From the NCBI GenBank assembly GCA_963693315.1, contig OY856188.1, positions 151,617,536-151,681,535 of the forward strand: a DNA stretch of 64,000 bases, in the 5' to 3' direction. Both the position numbers and the translations under genes were made by a program. The notes beneath the pieces are model-generated. The model was given only the letters and a program-made list of their open reading frames with translations, did no database searches and had not been told where the DNA came from. Position 1 is the first letter of the stretch. Each line of letters begins with the position of its first letter. Origin of the DNA: Diogma glabrata. Taxonomy: Eukaryota; Arthropoda; Insecta; Diptera; Cylindrotomidae. Below are positions 22,471 to 33,710 of this stretch, piece after piece.

Positions 22471-23900
22471 ATGGAGTTGAAAATATGACGGTATCAGCAA
22501 AAATTGTATATAAATAATCGGTTGCAATATTCCGAAATTTTGTAAAAATGCTGCGTTGAAAATACGATAATATCAGCAAAAATTGTATATAAATAATCAG
22601 TTGCAATATCCCAAAATATTGTAAAAATGTTGCGTTGAAAATTACGATAATATCAGCAAAAATTTTATATAAATAATCAGTTGAAATATCCCAAAATATG
22701 GTAAGAATTGGTGCGTTGAAAATACGATAATATCAGCAAAAATTGTATATAAATAATCAGTTGAAATATCCCCAAAATATTGTAAAAATGTTGCGTTGAA
22801 AATACGATAGTGTCAGCAAAAAAAGATATTATCAGCAAAAATTGTATATAAATAATCAGTTGAAATATCCCAAAATATTGTAAAAATGTTGCGTTGAAAA
22901 GGCGATAATATCAGCAAAAATTGTATATAAATAATCAGTTGAAATATCCCAAAATATTGTAAAAATTGTTGCGTTGAAAATACGATAATATCAGCAAAAA
23001 TTGTGTATAAATAATCAGTTGAAATATCCCAAAATATTGCAAAAATGTTGCGTTGAAAATGCGATAATATCAGCAAAAATGGTATATAAATAATCAGTTG
23101 AAATATCCCAAACTATTGTGAAAATGTTGCGTTGAAAATTACGATGATATCAGCAAAAATTTTATATAAATAATCAGTTGAAATATCCCAAAATATGGTA
23201 AGAATTGGTGCGTTGAAAATACGATAATATCAGCAAAAATTGTATATAAATAATCAGTTGAAATATCCCCAAAATATTGTGAAAATGTTGCGTTGAAAAT
23301 ACGATAATATCAGCAAAAATTGTATATAAATAATCAGTTGTAATAGCCAAAATTTGGTAAAAATGTTGTGTTGAAAATACGATAGTATCAGCAAAAACGG
23401 TATATAAATAATCAGTTGAAATATCCCAAAATATTGCAAAAATGTTGCGTTGAAAATTACGATAATATCAGCAAAAATTTCATATATATAATCAGTTGCA
23501 ATATCCCAAAATATTGTAAAAATGTTGTGTTGAAAATACGATAGTATCAGCAAAAACGGTATATAAATCATGCGTTGCTATACGGTGATAATGTTCAAAA
23601 CTTGGTAGAAATGTTGTGTTGAAAATACGGTAGTAACAACAAATATTGCATGTAAATGATACGTTACAATGCGGTGATAACATCCAAAACTTGGTACAAA
23701 TGTGGCGTTGAAAATACGGTAGAATCAGCAAAAATGGTATACGAATAACGGTGATATGATAATTGATAATACGGTGATAACAGCCAAAATTTTGTAAAAC
23801 AAAAAAAAATGTTGCGTTGAAATGGTTAGTAATAGCATAAATTTGATACCAGGTTTCGGTAAAATGTATATTAATAACATAAATTTGATATCATGTTGTG
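22471..23900. repeat. 79-bp tandem array in the 3' LTR
   Basis: About 15-18 copies of a 79-80-bp unit containing GCGTTGAAAATACGATAATA and AATAATCAGTTGAAATATCC, degenerating towards 23900. It is duplicated at 31325-32754 in the other LTR. Not CRISPR: there are no spacers and the units are contiguous. Confidence 0.92.
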
Positions 23901-24335
23901 TTGAAATAATTATTACCAAGCTGTGATGAAATCAAAAAAAAATGTTCAATTCACTCTCCAGTATTTTCCAATATCATCAATAACCGCTACCCTTCATTAT
24001 TGAAACCCAACACAGCAAGCCATCACATTGAACATTGTACTAATCCTTGTTTCCAGTGTATGTAGTACTTGCAAGACAAGGCCAGAATCTAGTTCGCACA
24101 ATCGCAGGGTAATTTTCGCTGGAGTCTAGCAAAACACTATAGATATCGTTCATGCACTAATTTTCTTCGTATTTGCAACTGTGGTTTACCAACAAAAAAA
24201 AAACATGCAGTTGATCACAAGATTGTTTGTCGAGCCTCCCTTTTAGTCAAAGTAATCTCGGTTAAACCATCACAAAGAAATTATGTACAGAAAGTAACAT
24301 TTGTTCGATTTAACAGAGTTTTATTGATTTAAATC

Positions 24336-24856
24336 GTTAATATGATTAATTAGTATCGATAAGAATTATATATCTATTCTCTACGATAGGTTCTTATACT
24401 ATGACTTTCCTTACAGCTTATAAAATTAAATCATTTAATGCATCTAGGATAGATATAACATTTACAAAATTTTATTGATTTTTATTTACGTTCACCTTTG
24501 TGCATATTGAATTGAGAATGGATAATGTTAATTATATTTTATTTACACGATTCACGTTTATATTTTAAATAATTATAATTATTGATATTAATATGATTGA
24601 CGTTAATATGATTAATTAGTATCGATAAGAATTATATATCTATTCTCTACGATAGGTTCTTATACTATGACTTTCCTTACAGCTTATAAAATTAAATCAT
24701 TTAATGCATCTAGGATAGATATAACATTTACAAAATTTTATTGATTTTTATTTACGTTCACATTTGTGCATATTGAATTGAGAATGGATAATGTTGATTA
24801 TATTTTATTTACACGATTCACGTTTATATTTTAAATAATTATAATTATTGATATTA
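24336..24856. repeat. 266-bp tandem duplication in the 3' LTR
   Basis: Bases 24336-24601 and 24602-24856 repeat with few differences. The same pair is present at 33190-33710 in the other LTR, so it predates the insertion. Confidence 0.9.
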
Positions 24857-27014
24857 CAAATCAGTTCGGATATGAGAACACAACAAAACAAATATAATTT
24901 ATTGTGACCTTGGTATTGTAGATAAATCTACCACTAATAATGTTTGGTTTGCAAGTTTTTTTTACAATTGTTGCCTGTAGTCATCCGTTTTATTATTTTA
25001 TTTCCTGGATTCAACCAATTAGTTTCATAATTAACGGTAATGCCAACGGGAATTAATTCATAATCATCCCAAGTTCGGATTATATTTTAGGATTCTGATC
25101 ACTGATCGGCATAAAATTGATTGGCGGTATTAGTTTCTTATGATCAAATAAATTTTATTGGTAACACGAAGGTTTCCAGCCCAAAGAAAATTATTGAAAC
25201 TAATACAAAGTAAAAATCTAACGGTTGTACCGCTACACTAACCTGTCGTGCAAGGCCACCATTCCACATATCATAATTTAATTACCAAACTGCGAGTGGT
25301 TTTGCTTCTTTCTTTGTGAAATCACAATAAACACAATTATAATTTAGCAAAATTACCAAAAAAAACAGACGGTAATGACAATGACACCGGCACAAACATA
25401 AAAATATATTTTCTTGTGGTTTAAATTCCACTTATGGCGGAGACTAATGAAGTCAACCATTTATTCACACGTAGCACTATATTTCTTGTTTTAATTCGAC
25501 CGATCTAACAATTTTATCTAAATAATTGCAGGACTACGTACCCACATAAAAAAAACAAAGAACTAACACCGAATTTAACTTTAGAATATTTGATAACTTT
25601 TTATATCCCGAAACAAAACATGCAAATTGACAATCTCCACCAAATCCAAAGAGACGTCAAACGCCCGAATAAAAATGTAATAGAACTAAGAGAGAGAATA
25701 AGTTACCGTGCTCATTATATAGTCAAATTTTCAATCTCGCAATAACTCGAATAAAGTATTTAGATGAGAGATAATTAATTTACATCAGATTTTCAAATTA
25801 TTGGGAACTTATTATAGTTCACAAAACCGTTTGCTACTTGATAATATTGTACCAAAATAAGGTTGGGATCCCCAATATTTCCGACACATTCATAACACGT
25901 ATAATTGAATTCAAAATGAATCAAATACAGATTCGATCAATGTTATGATGTTTAGACATTTAATAACTACATTCTGCAATATCAATACAGTGAAGTTCAG
26001 ATCAATCACGGAAGGATTGTTTAAAGCAAAACACTCATACAAAGACAAATCAAATGTTTAACAAGGCAGAAATAGTAATTCGTTGTATGTTGACGATTGG
26101 AAACAAAATACACGTAGCTGTTGTGAGGTTTTGAGAATTTCGCTATTTCATTACGGTTTGTGTTTTGAAACAAAAAAAAAGTTCAAACTCAAGTAGTAAG
26201 GCGAGAACAATCGAATGGAAGTATAACGCGCGTCAATTTTAGTGCGTTGCAAGATTAAATTCTGATTAATTTTTTGTGATTATACAGAGGATGATTAAGG
26301 AAAATTATTAACTAATTCAAACCAACCAATACTGTGTTATATTAATGAATAAATAATTCAAGGTAATTAGTGTAATTTTCTTTCTCCCATACGTTTGTCC
26401 GGCTATTGCAGATTTAGTAGATTTTGAGAAATATAAGGCAACCATGGGCTAAGGAAACTACATGAAATATGACCATTGATGACGAAGGGATGAGAATCTA
26501 TTACCAGTGGTACAGATTAATATAAGGAACAACAACTAAGGAAACTGCGACTGCAATACACTGCGTTCTGACATTATGCCAGACTATCCATTACAGAACA
26601 AGTGCTTTTTGGACGAACACCTACGACCAAAAAGCAGTTGAAAAAGGCATAGGCTGGTCGCCAATAGACCTTGTATATACATATTAGCTTGGTGAAGCAC
26701 CTCGACGTACCACAGATTAGCAATCAATGCGATCAGTATTACAAACTCAGTCCTAGCAGAAACAAAGTAACAAAGTATCTAAGAATATACAAAAAAAAAC
26801 TTTTGGGAGGGGTATCGATAAAATCAGTATTCTACTCTATTGCAAGCGGTGGATAATTAAAATCTTCCAGACCCAATTTCGGGCAGATCTGGGGGATCCC
26901 GAGACTCTAAAGTCACAAAAAAAATAAACCAAACCAATTTACTACCAAACTTGAGAATGAAGTAACAATTGACCTACTTTTTAATGATACATACACCAAG
27001 ACTCCTGTTCTTAT

Positions 27015-27082
27015 ATTAATCAGGCTCGAACCCTACACCTGAGCTCACTAGTCTCATGCTCTATTGACTAAGCTAGCCGGGC
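27015..27082 (-). ncRNA. tRNA-Lys-like pseudo-tRNA or SINE head
   Basis: On the minus strand from 27082 the sequence begins GCCCGGCTAGCTTAGTCAAT, then TAGAGCATGAGACT, and later GGGTTCGAGCC. It closely follows the A box, anticodon arm and B box of eukaryotic tRNA-Lys(CUU). The anticodon loop reads differently (AGT in place of CTT), and the T-stem 3' side and acceptor 3' half have decayed, so it is not a functional tRNA gene. The element's primer site is complementary to the same tRNA species. A tRNA-Lys-derived SINE insertion is the plain alternative. Confidence 0.75.
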
Positions 27083-28711
27083 TATTACATAATTTAAATT
27101 TTAAAATTAGAAATTTAGAACCCAAACCGAATGATTCCGAAAAAAACGTCTGCAACCAGAAGCATGTCCTCAGGAATGAAAAACTGCAGCGAAATAGAAC
27201 TGAGCAGAATCCGTGATGATACCATTCAATATCATACAAAAATAAATCTTCAAAAAAAAATACAATTCATTACTTAAAAAGCTGAATGTAAAGATGAAAC
27301 ACATGATCGTGAAAAGCCGTTAGCGAAAGTCCAAGAACGTCCTCGCAAATTATTAGAGGTTCAACCTATTGATGGTCAAGTAGCCGAGAAATGTCCAGAG
27401 GATAATATTTGCTTGAAATATTTGTATTTTCAATATAAATGAGAGATGGCGAATCAACAATAAACATATACCATTCAGACCTTAAGCTAGACTGTCCTTC
27501 GAATGGTAGACACCTCTTCGTTTGGGAAGCCAGGTCTTCCAGCTGATAAGCAGCGCTACCTACCAACTTTCAAACTTTGGCTTCGCAAATCTTTGTGAGA
27601 GCGCTACAGATAATTGTCTGCAGTTTATCTGCATCGCTCAAAATAATATTACGACAGAATACAATATTTTTGTTTTTGCGAAACCCCCATGAGATGAAGC
27701 TGGTGGACTGTGGGCCCTTGCAATACACTCGTCAGTGCATTCCTCGGGTAACCACAATCTCCAAACCTCACCCCCTGGAGGAATCTCAATATCTAAACAA
27801 GCCAGTATTTTACCTGGCCTGAAATTAGGTTATCTGCGAATACAAGGGTAGACGATGTCTGAGTTTATTGTCGGCAATAGATCTATCAATTATTTTCTTA
27901 AATTCATTCATAGGTGATTCAATATACTTGCCACTGACAGAATTTCTGGTTGTCAATTATTTGAGAATTTGGTGAATCGATTGATTCATTTCTACTATCA
28001 TCAGCATCATAAAGTTTATCATATTTTAACTTTTCCACATCGTAACAAAATCAACAACTTGATCTTTTGAACTTGGAAATTTTAAAACTGAAATTTTTTT
28101 TTTTTTTTTTAAATTTGAACCTATCCAAGACGGTTTAAAACAAATGTTACTAAATTTAGATTTTCTGCGTCAATTCCGCGTGACTGAGATTAGAATACGA
28201 AAGTTGAATTCTCTTATATTTTTCTAATAATTTAAGACGTTGTGTTTGCTCATGTGCGCTCTGTATCGTTAATCAATAATTTAAAATAGCGTTCGGCACG
28301 GGATTGAGAATTGGTGAACATTGAACATTGCTTACACGAAATCAAACGGAATATGTTTTTCTATTTCTACAATCTACAATTTCATTTCATTGAAATTATT
28401 TTCTGGCTGTGGAATTGCGTAACCAAATTTTAAATTTTAATTTAATTATTTAATTATTACCAAAAAAAATTATTCCATTACAACACTTGATTACTTCAAA
28501 CATATTAGAACAGAATTTCAAACAAAAATTGTATGGAAATTTAGCTATTCAAACCTCAAACAGCTGCGCAAGGTCTGACCAATTCGTCAATTATATTAAA
28601 TAAGATTTATTATTTTGATATTATTTTATTACTATTTACGATTGTTTTCCAAGGTGCTGATATATGAACAGAACAAAAATAAACGGTGAGATTGGAGAGA
28701 AAGTAAGTATA

Positions 28712-29260
28712 CTACAAATATGGCAGAAGATGGCAATTATGAAAATTTTCCAGACCCAATTCCGGGCAGATCTGGGGGTTTCCGGACTCGAATCTAAGAG
28801 AAGAGAAAAAAAAAAGGCAAACTAAGAAAATAGAATGCTTCGTCTGACTTTCTCACTTACGACAAAGCGAACAAAACAATGGACCTTGGAGATTAAATCG
28901 GTATTCTAAGGCTATGGAGACACAAAGTGGACTGATAAATACAAATTTCGGACTCAATTGGGGCTGGGCAAATCCGACGATCCCAGGACAGACGATGTCA
29001 AGCTAAAGAAAGTTTACTGGTTTTAACGGATAGCAGTTTAATCTGGTGATCAAACAAACGCGAAAAAATGAAGTGCGAGAAAAAAAAAACGAGTAAGCTA
29101 TACTATTATTGACGATGTAAATGGAGAACAAAATTTATGAATCAACCTGCGGGAAAATTAAGATACTACACTATTGTAGGCGGTGGAATAAACAAAAATT
29201 TCCGAATCGATTTCGGATGACTCTGGAGTTCCCAGAACTCGAAAATAAAAAAAAAACAGT
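28712..29260. repeat. Three decayed copies of a motif of about 100 bp
   Basis: Copies start near 28712, 28905 and 29168, with a fourth at 26831-26930. Shared order: CTA...GCGGTGG-like start, TTCC..ACCCAATTTCGGG-like core, GATCTGGGG, CCCGAGACTC-like end, then an A-run. Similarity is moderate, so this is an old repeat of the internal domain. Confidence 0.55.
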
Positions 29261-30204
29261 GCGGCAAGCCTACCGGTTCGGCAAGAAAATACTTAAAATT
29301 AACAAAAAAAAAATTAGAAATTTTAACTAGGTGCTTAAAACTAACATGCAATGAACAATTGTAATAAAAAAAAATATAATAGTAAACCTAATGGCTAATA
29401 TTAATTTGCTGCTCCGGGCTGACTTCCACGTTGGTAAGTATATTCCAGGTTGCTTGGCAATTCTTGACTTATTTATTTGGTCTTCTTTTGTCTATTCTTT
29501 ATATTTCTTGTTTGTTTTCGTTGTATAATATTTTTATTTATTTATTATTTTTGGTTGGATCTAAAATTGATGAAACGAAACGGATTAGTGTCTGATAATA
29601 TCAGCGGATATTTAATTATTTATTCAATTATTTATTTAATTGTTTAGTTATTTTCTATTTATTCGTTTATTCGTATTAATAACAACGGACAGAGGACGGA
29701 CGGACCAATCAAGGGTTATTCATCACACTGGGGTTGGAAGTGGTGATCGCCGGTCTTTCCTTAATAATTTGTTGTTTTTATATTGTGGTGGGACCAAAGA
29801 AAAAGTTAAAATTACCTACGTTAAAGGATGGGAAAAGGTAGGGGAAAGGGAGCAGGAAGGGAGGTATAAGGAAGGGAATTGATAGGGTGGGAAAGGAGTG
29901 AGATTGGGTAAGAGCTGGTAGTGTCTCACACAGCGGACGAGTGCTGATGGGGTGGTCAGAAGATAAATCCTCTGAACCACCATTCAATCAACAACACTCG
30001 CCAACTGCGATCCACACCACCAACTCATACGGAAGGTGCTATGGTCTGAGTTAATCCAATTAACTCACGACATGAAGGCTGGGCGAACATCTTCCCTCAG
30101 CAGTTGATATCAAACTGCTTTAGAAGATGTTCCCCAGTATCATTCGCGAGAACCGGACCACCCAGACCATAGGGTGCTAACGCTCCAGGGAGGGGACTCT
30201 AACG

Positions 30205-30441
30205 TTATGGAGTCGTTAGCCCAGCTATGAATCTCGCTGCCACAGCGAACCCAGAGCATAACCAGATGACCAGGATGGATGTGATAGGCGTATACACCAT
30301 TTCACAAATATCTAATCCTGGCATCTGGTCACCTCTGGCATTCCCTGTGCCAGTAAGAAACCCAGCCGTTACTAGGGTCCGTGGGTTTGTAAGGCCCATT
30401 GAGAATGATCCCGTAGAATCATTCTCACCCTTGCGTTTCAT
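30205..30441 (-). CDS. Unrecognised 78-residue ORF downstream of the primer site
   Basis: It starts with ATG at 30439-30441 (MKRKGENDSTGS) and ends with a stop at 30205-30207. It contains ILVIWLCSGFAVAARFIAG, a hydrophobic stretch of about 18 residues. It is the first sizeable ATG-initiated frame after the primer site, where gag would begin. I do not recognise it as gag. It may be the stump of a deleted gag, or chance in GC-richer sequence. Confidence 0.35.
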   Translation of the reverse strand: MKRKGENDSTGSFSMGLTNPRTLVTAGFLTGTGNARGDQMPGLDICEMVYTPITSILVIWLCSGFAVAARFIAGLTTP

Positions 30442-30707
30442 AGAAAAATAGAAAGGAGAAACATTGCTGGAGGCGTGGGGACGCAAAACCCCATCGAAGA
30501 AAAGTCTAAGGAATCTAAGACCTCCTTCGCTCCTGCGCGTGTGAGGCAGGGAACTGCTTCCACGCCGCCAGAGTCTTTAACTATTATATGGTGGATAATG
30601 AAATTGAATTTGAAGAAGAAAAATTTTAAAAAAATTTTCCAAGTTTTTTTTGAAAATATGGAGGGACTCCTCCAGAGTCCTACATTGCTGTAGGGACCCT
30701 TAGAGAA

Positions 30708-30725
30708 GCCCCACGTTGGGCGCCA
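30708..30725 (-). promoter_or_regulatory. Primer binding site, tRNA-Lys
   Basis: The minus strand reads TGGCGCCCAACGTGGGGC, three bases after the 5' LTR end. It is an 18-base complement of the 3' end of tRNA-Lys(CUU), including CCA. It fixes the element's orientation. Confidence 0.92.
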
Positions 30726-31324
30726 ATTTGTAATGAAGCGCTTTCTTATTGGCGAACCAATGAGAAGGACATAGCAGGAAGCGTACCTAGCGAGATTGAT
30801 TTTCAAGCCCCAAACTAGCTTCAGTCCATGGGAACGATAAAGTAACCCTGCTACTTCAGCACAAATACAGACATGTACGCTATTCACGAAAATTTGCAGA
30901 AATGGAAAGAAATACAAGTGGAAAAACGAAGACTCTGGCGACCCCATTGGCGAAAGACCCACGATCAACACGTCCAACCCCTCCACAATCACTCTCAGAC
31001 GCTCACACACTCACACTTCACGCATACTATCGTTCGCCCACACATTCACACTTCACACATACCAACATTCACCCGGACATTCAATCACTGACTCGCCCTC
31101 TCACACACATTCCCACTTCTACATTAGACAGCAAAAAAAAAATAAAGGTAATAAAGCAAGTCCACTCACCCCATGATTAATCCTCCAGTCGTCCAAGTCC
31201 TTCGGCCTTAGCCCTCCATCAGTGATGATTCATCCAACAGGTATGGTATTACAAAAATAAATGTACGGATAATCCACTGGTGCGTGGTCAGTTCGGCAGC
31301 AATAGCAAACCAGTTGGTGTAAAT

Positions 31325-32754
31325 ATGGAGTTGAAAATATGACGGTATCAGCAAAAATTGTATATAAATAATCGGTTGCAATATTCCGAAATTTTGTAAA
31401 AATGCTGCGTTGAAAATACGATAATATCAGCAAAAATTGTATATAAATAATCAGTTGCAATATCCCAAAATATTGTAAAAATGTTGCGTTGAAAATTACG
31501 ATAATATCAGCAAAACTTTTATATAAATAATCAGTTGAAATATCCCAAAATATGGTAAGAATTGGTGCGTTGAAAATACGATAATATCAGCAAAAATTGT
31601 ATATAAATAATCAGTTGAAATATCCCCAAAATATTGTAAAAATGTTGCGTTGAAAATACGATAGTGTCAGCAAAAAAAGATATTATCAGCAAAAATTGTA
31701 TATAAATAATCAGTTGAAATATCCCAAAATATTGTAAAAATGTTGCGTTGAAAAGGCGATAATATCAGCAAAAATTGTATATAAATAATCAGTTGAAATA
31801 TCCCAAAATATTGTAAAAATTGTTGCGTTGAAAATACGATAATATCAGCAAAAATTGTGTATAAATAATCAGTTGAAATATCCCAAAATATTGCAAAAAT
31901 GTTGCGTTGAAAATGCGATAATATCAGCAAAAATGGTATATAAATAATCAGTTGAAATATCCCAAACTATTGTGAAAATGTTGCGTTGAAAATTACGATG
32001 ATATCAGCAAAAATTTTATATAAATAATCAGTTGAAATATCCCAAAATATGGTAAGAATTGGTGCGTTGAAAATACGATAATATCAGCAAAAATTGTATA
32101 TAAATAATCAGTTGAAATATCCCCAAAATATTGTGAAAATGTTGCGTTGAAAATACGATAATATCAGCAAAAATTGTATATAAACAATCAGTTGTAATAG
32201 CCAAAATTTGGTAAAAATGTTGTGTTGAAAATACGATAGTATCAGCAAAAACGGTATATAAATAATCAGTTGAAATATCCCAAAATATTGCAAAAATGTT
32301 GCGTTGAAAATTACGATAATATCAGCAAAAATTTCATATATATAATCAGTTGCAATATCCCAAAATATTGTAAAAATGTTGTGTTGAAAATACGATAGTA
32401 TCAGCAAAAACGGTATATAAATCATGCGTTGCTATACGGTGATAATGTTCAAAACTTGGTAGAAATGTTGTGTTGAAAATACGGTAGTAACAACAAATAT
32501 TGCATGTAAATGATACGTTACAATGCGGTGATAACATCCAAAACTTGGTACAAATGTGGCGTTGAAAATACGGTAGAATCAGCAAAAATGGTATACGAAT
32601 AACGGTGATATGATAATTGATAATACGGTGATAACAGCCAAAATTTTGTAAAACAAAAAAAAATGTTGCGTTGAAATGGTTAGTAATAGCATAAATTTGA
32701 TACCAGGTTTCGGTAAAATGTATATTAATAACATAAATTTGATATCATGTTGTG
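31325..32754. repeat. 79-bp tandem array in the 5' LTR
   Basis: Copy of the array at 22471-23900, with the same unit order and number. Confidence 0.92.
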
Positions 32755-33189
32755 TTGAAATAATTATTACCAAGCTGTGATGAAATCAAAAAAAAATGTT
32801 CAATTCACTCTCCAGTATTTTCCAATATCATCAATAACCGCTACCCTTCATTATTGAAACCCAACACAGCAAGCCATCACATTGAACATTGTACTAATCC
32901 TTGTTTCCAGTGTATGTAGTACTTGCAAGACAAGGCCAGAATCTAGTTCGCACAATCGCAGGGTAATTTTCGCTGGAGTCTAGCAAAACACTATAGATAT
33001 CGTTCATGCACTAATTTTCTTCGTATTTGCAACTGTGGTTTACCAACAAAAAAAAAACATGCAGTTGATCACAAGATTGTTTGTCGAGCCTCCCTTTTAG
33101 TCAAAGTAATCTCGGTTAAACCATCACAAAGAAATTATGTACAGAAAGTAACATTTGTTCGATTTAACAGAGTTTTATTGATTTAAATC

Positions 33190-33710
33190 GTTAATATGAT
33201 TAATTAGTATCGATAAGAATTATATATCTATTCTCTACGATAGGTTCTTATACTATGACTTTCCTTACAGCTTATAAAATTAAATCATTTAATGCATCTA
33301 GGATAGATATAACATTTACAAAATTTTATTGATTTTTATTTACGTTCACCTTTGTGCATATTGAATTGAGAATGGATAATGTTAATTATATTTTATTTAC
33401 ACGATTCACGTTTATATTTTAAATAATTATAATTATTGATATTAATATGATTGACGTTAATATGATTAATTAGTATCGATAAGAATTATATATCTATTCT
33501 CTACGATAGGTTCTTATACTATGACTTTCCTTACAGCTTATAAAATTAAATCATTTAATGCATCTAGGATAGATATAACATTTACAAAATTTTATTGATT
33601 TTTATTTACGTTCACATTTGTGCATATTGAATTGAGAATGGATAATGTTGATTATATTTTATTTACACGATTCACGTTTATATTTTAAATAATTATAATT
33701 ATTGATATTA
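33190..33710. repeat. 266-bp tandem duplication in the 5' LTR
   Basis: Copy of the pair at 24336-24856. Confidence 0.9.

Larger units (their letters stand above)
21875..26595 (-). repeat. 3' LTR, 4,721 bp
   Basis: It has TGT...ACA ends with a 7-bp inverted match (TGTAATG/CATTACA). It contains a CA-rich stretch (22115-22270), a 79-bp tandem array (22471-23900) and a 266-bp tandem duplication (24336-24856). Short ORFs inside it are by-products of the repeats. Close to the internal-type end is a stem CTCATTGG/CCAATAAG with a TTCG loop (about 21891-21910, minus strand). Confidence 0.92.
26596..30728 (-). other. Non-coding internal domain of the giant-LTR element
   Basis: No retroviral-type motif is seen in any frame. 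The half near the primer site (about 29700-30728) is clearly richer in G and C than the rest. The other half is AT-rich and holds four decayed copies of a motif of about 100 bp (26831-26930, 28712-28815, 28905-28985, 29168-29260; hallmark GGCAGATCTGGGG) and a tRNA-Lys-like sequence. Confidence 0.8.

Noticed and set aside
22471..23900. CRISPR array
   Set aside because: Repeats are contiguous without spacers, in a eukaryotic LTR.
22376..23919. Several short ORFs rich in YLYTIFAD-like repeats
   Set aside because: They are translations of the 79-bp tandem array and recur identically in the second LTR; there is no domain or start context.
27015..27082. Functional tRNA-Lys gene
   Set aside because: The anticodon loop, T-stem and acceptor 3' side do not pair or match.
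29640..29987. Short ORFs on both strands in the GC-richer internal region
   Set aside because: Low complexity (GGGAAAGG-type purine runs) and no conserved motif.
26596..30728. Hidden gag-pol in the giant-LTR element
   Set aside because: No protease, RT, RNase H or integrase motif found on either strand, and the longest frames are under 100 codons.
30438..31010. 190-codon minus-strand ORF across the primer site
   Set aside because: It reads through the LTR end, primer site and leader without any gag motif; the LTR part is the same chance frame as at 21875-22156.
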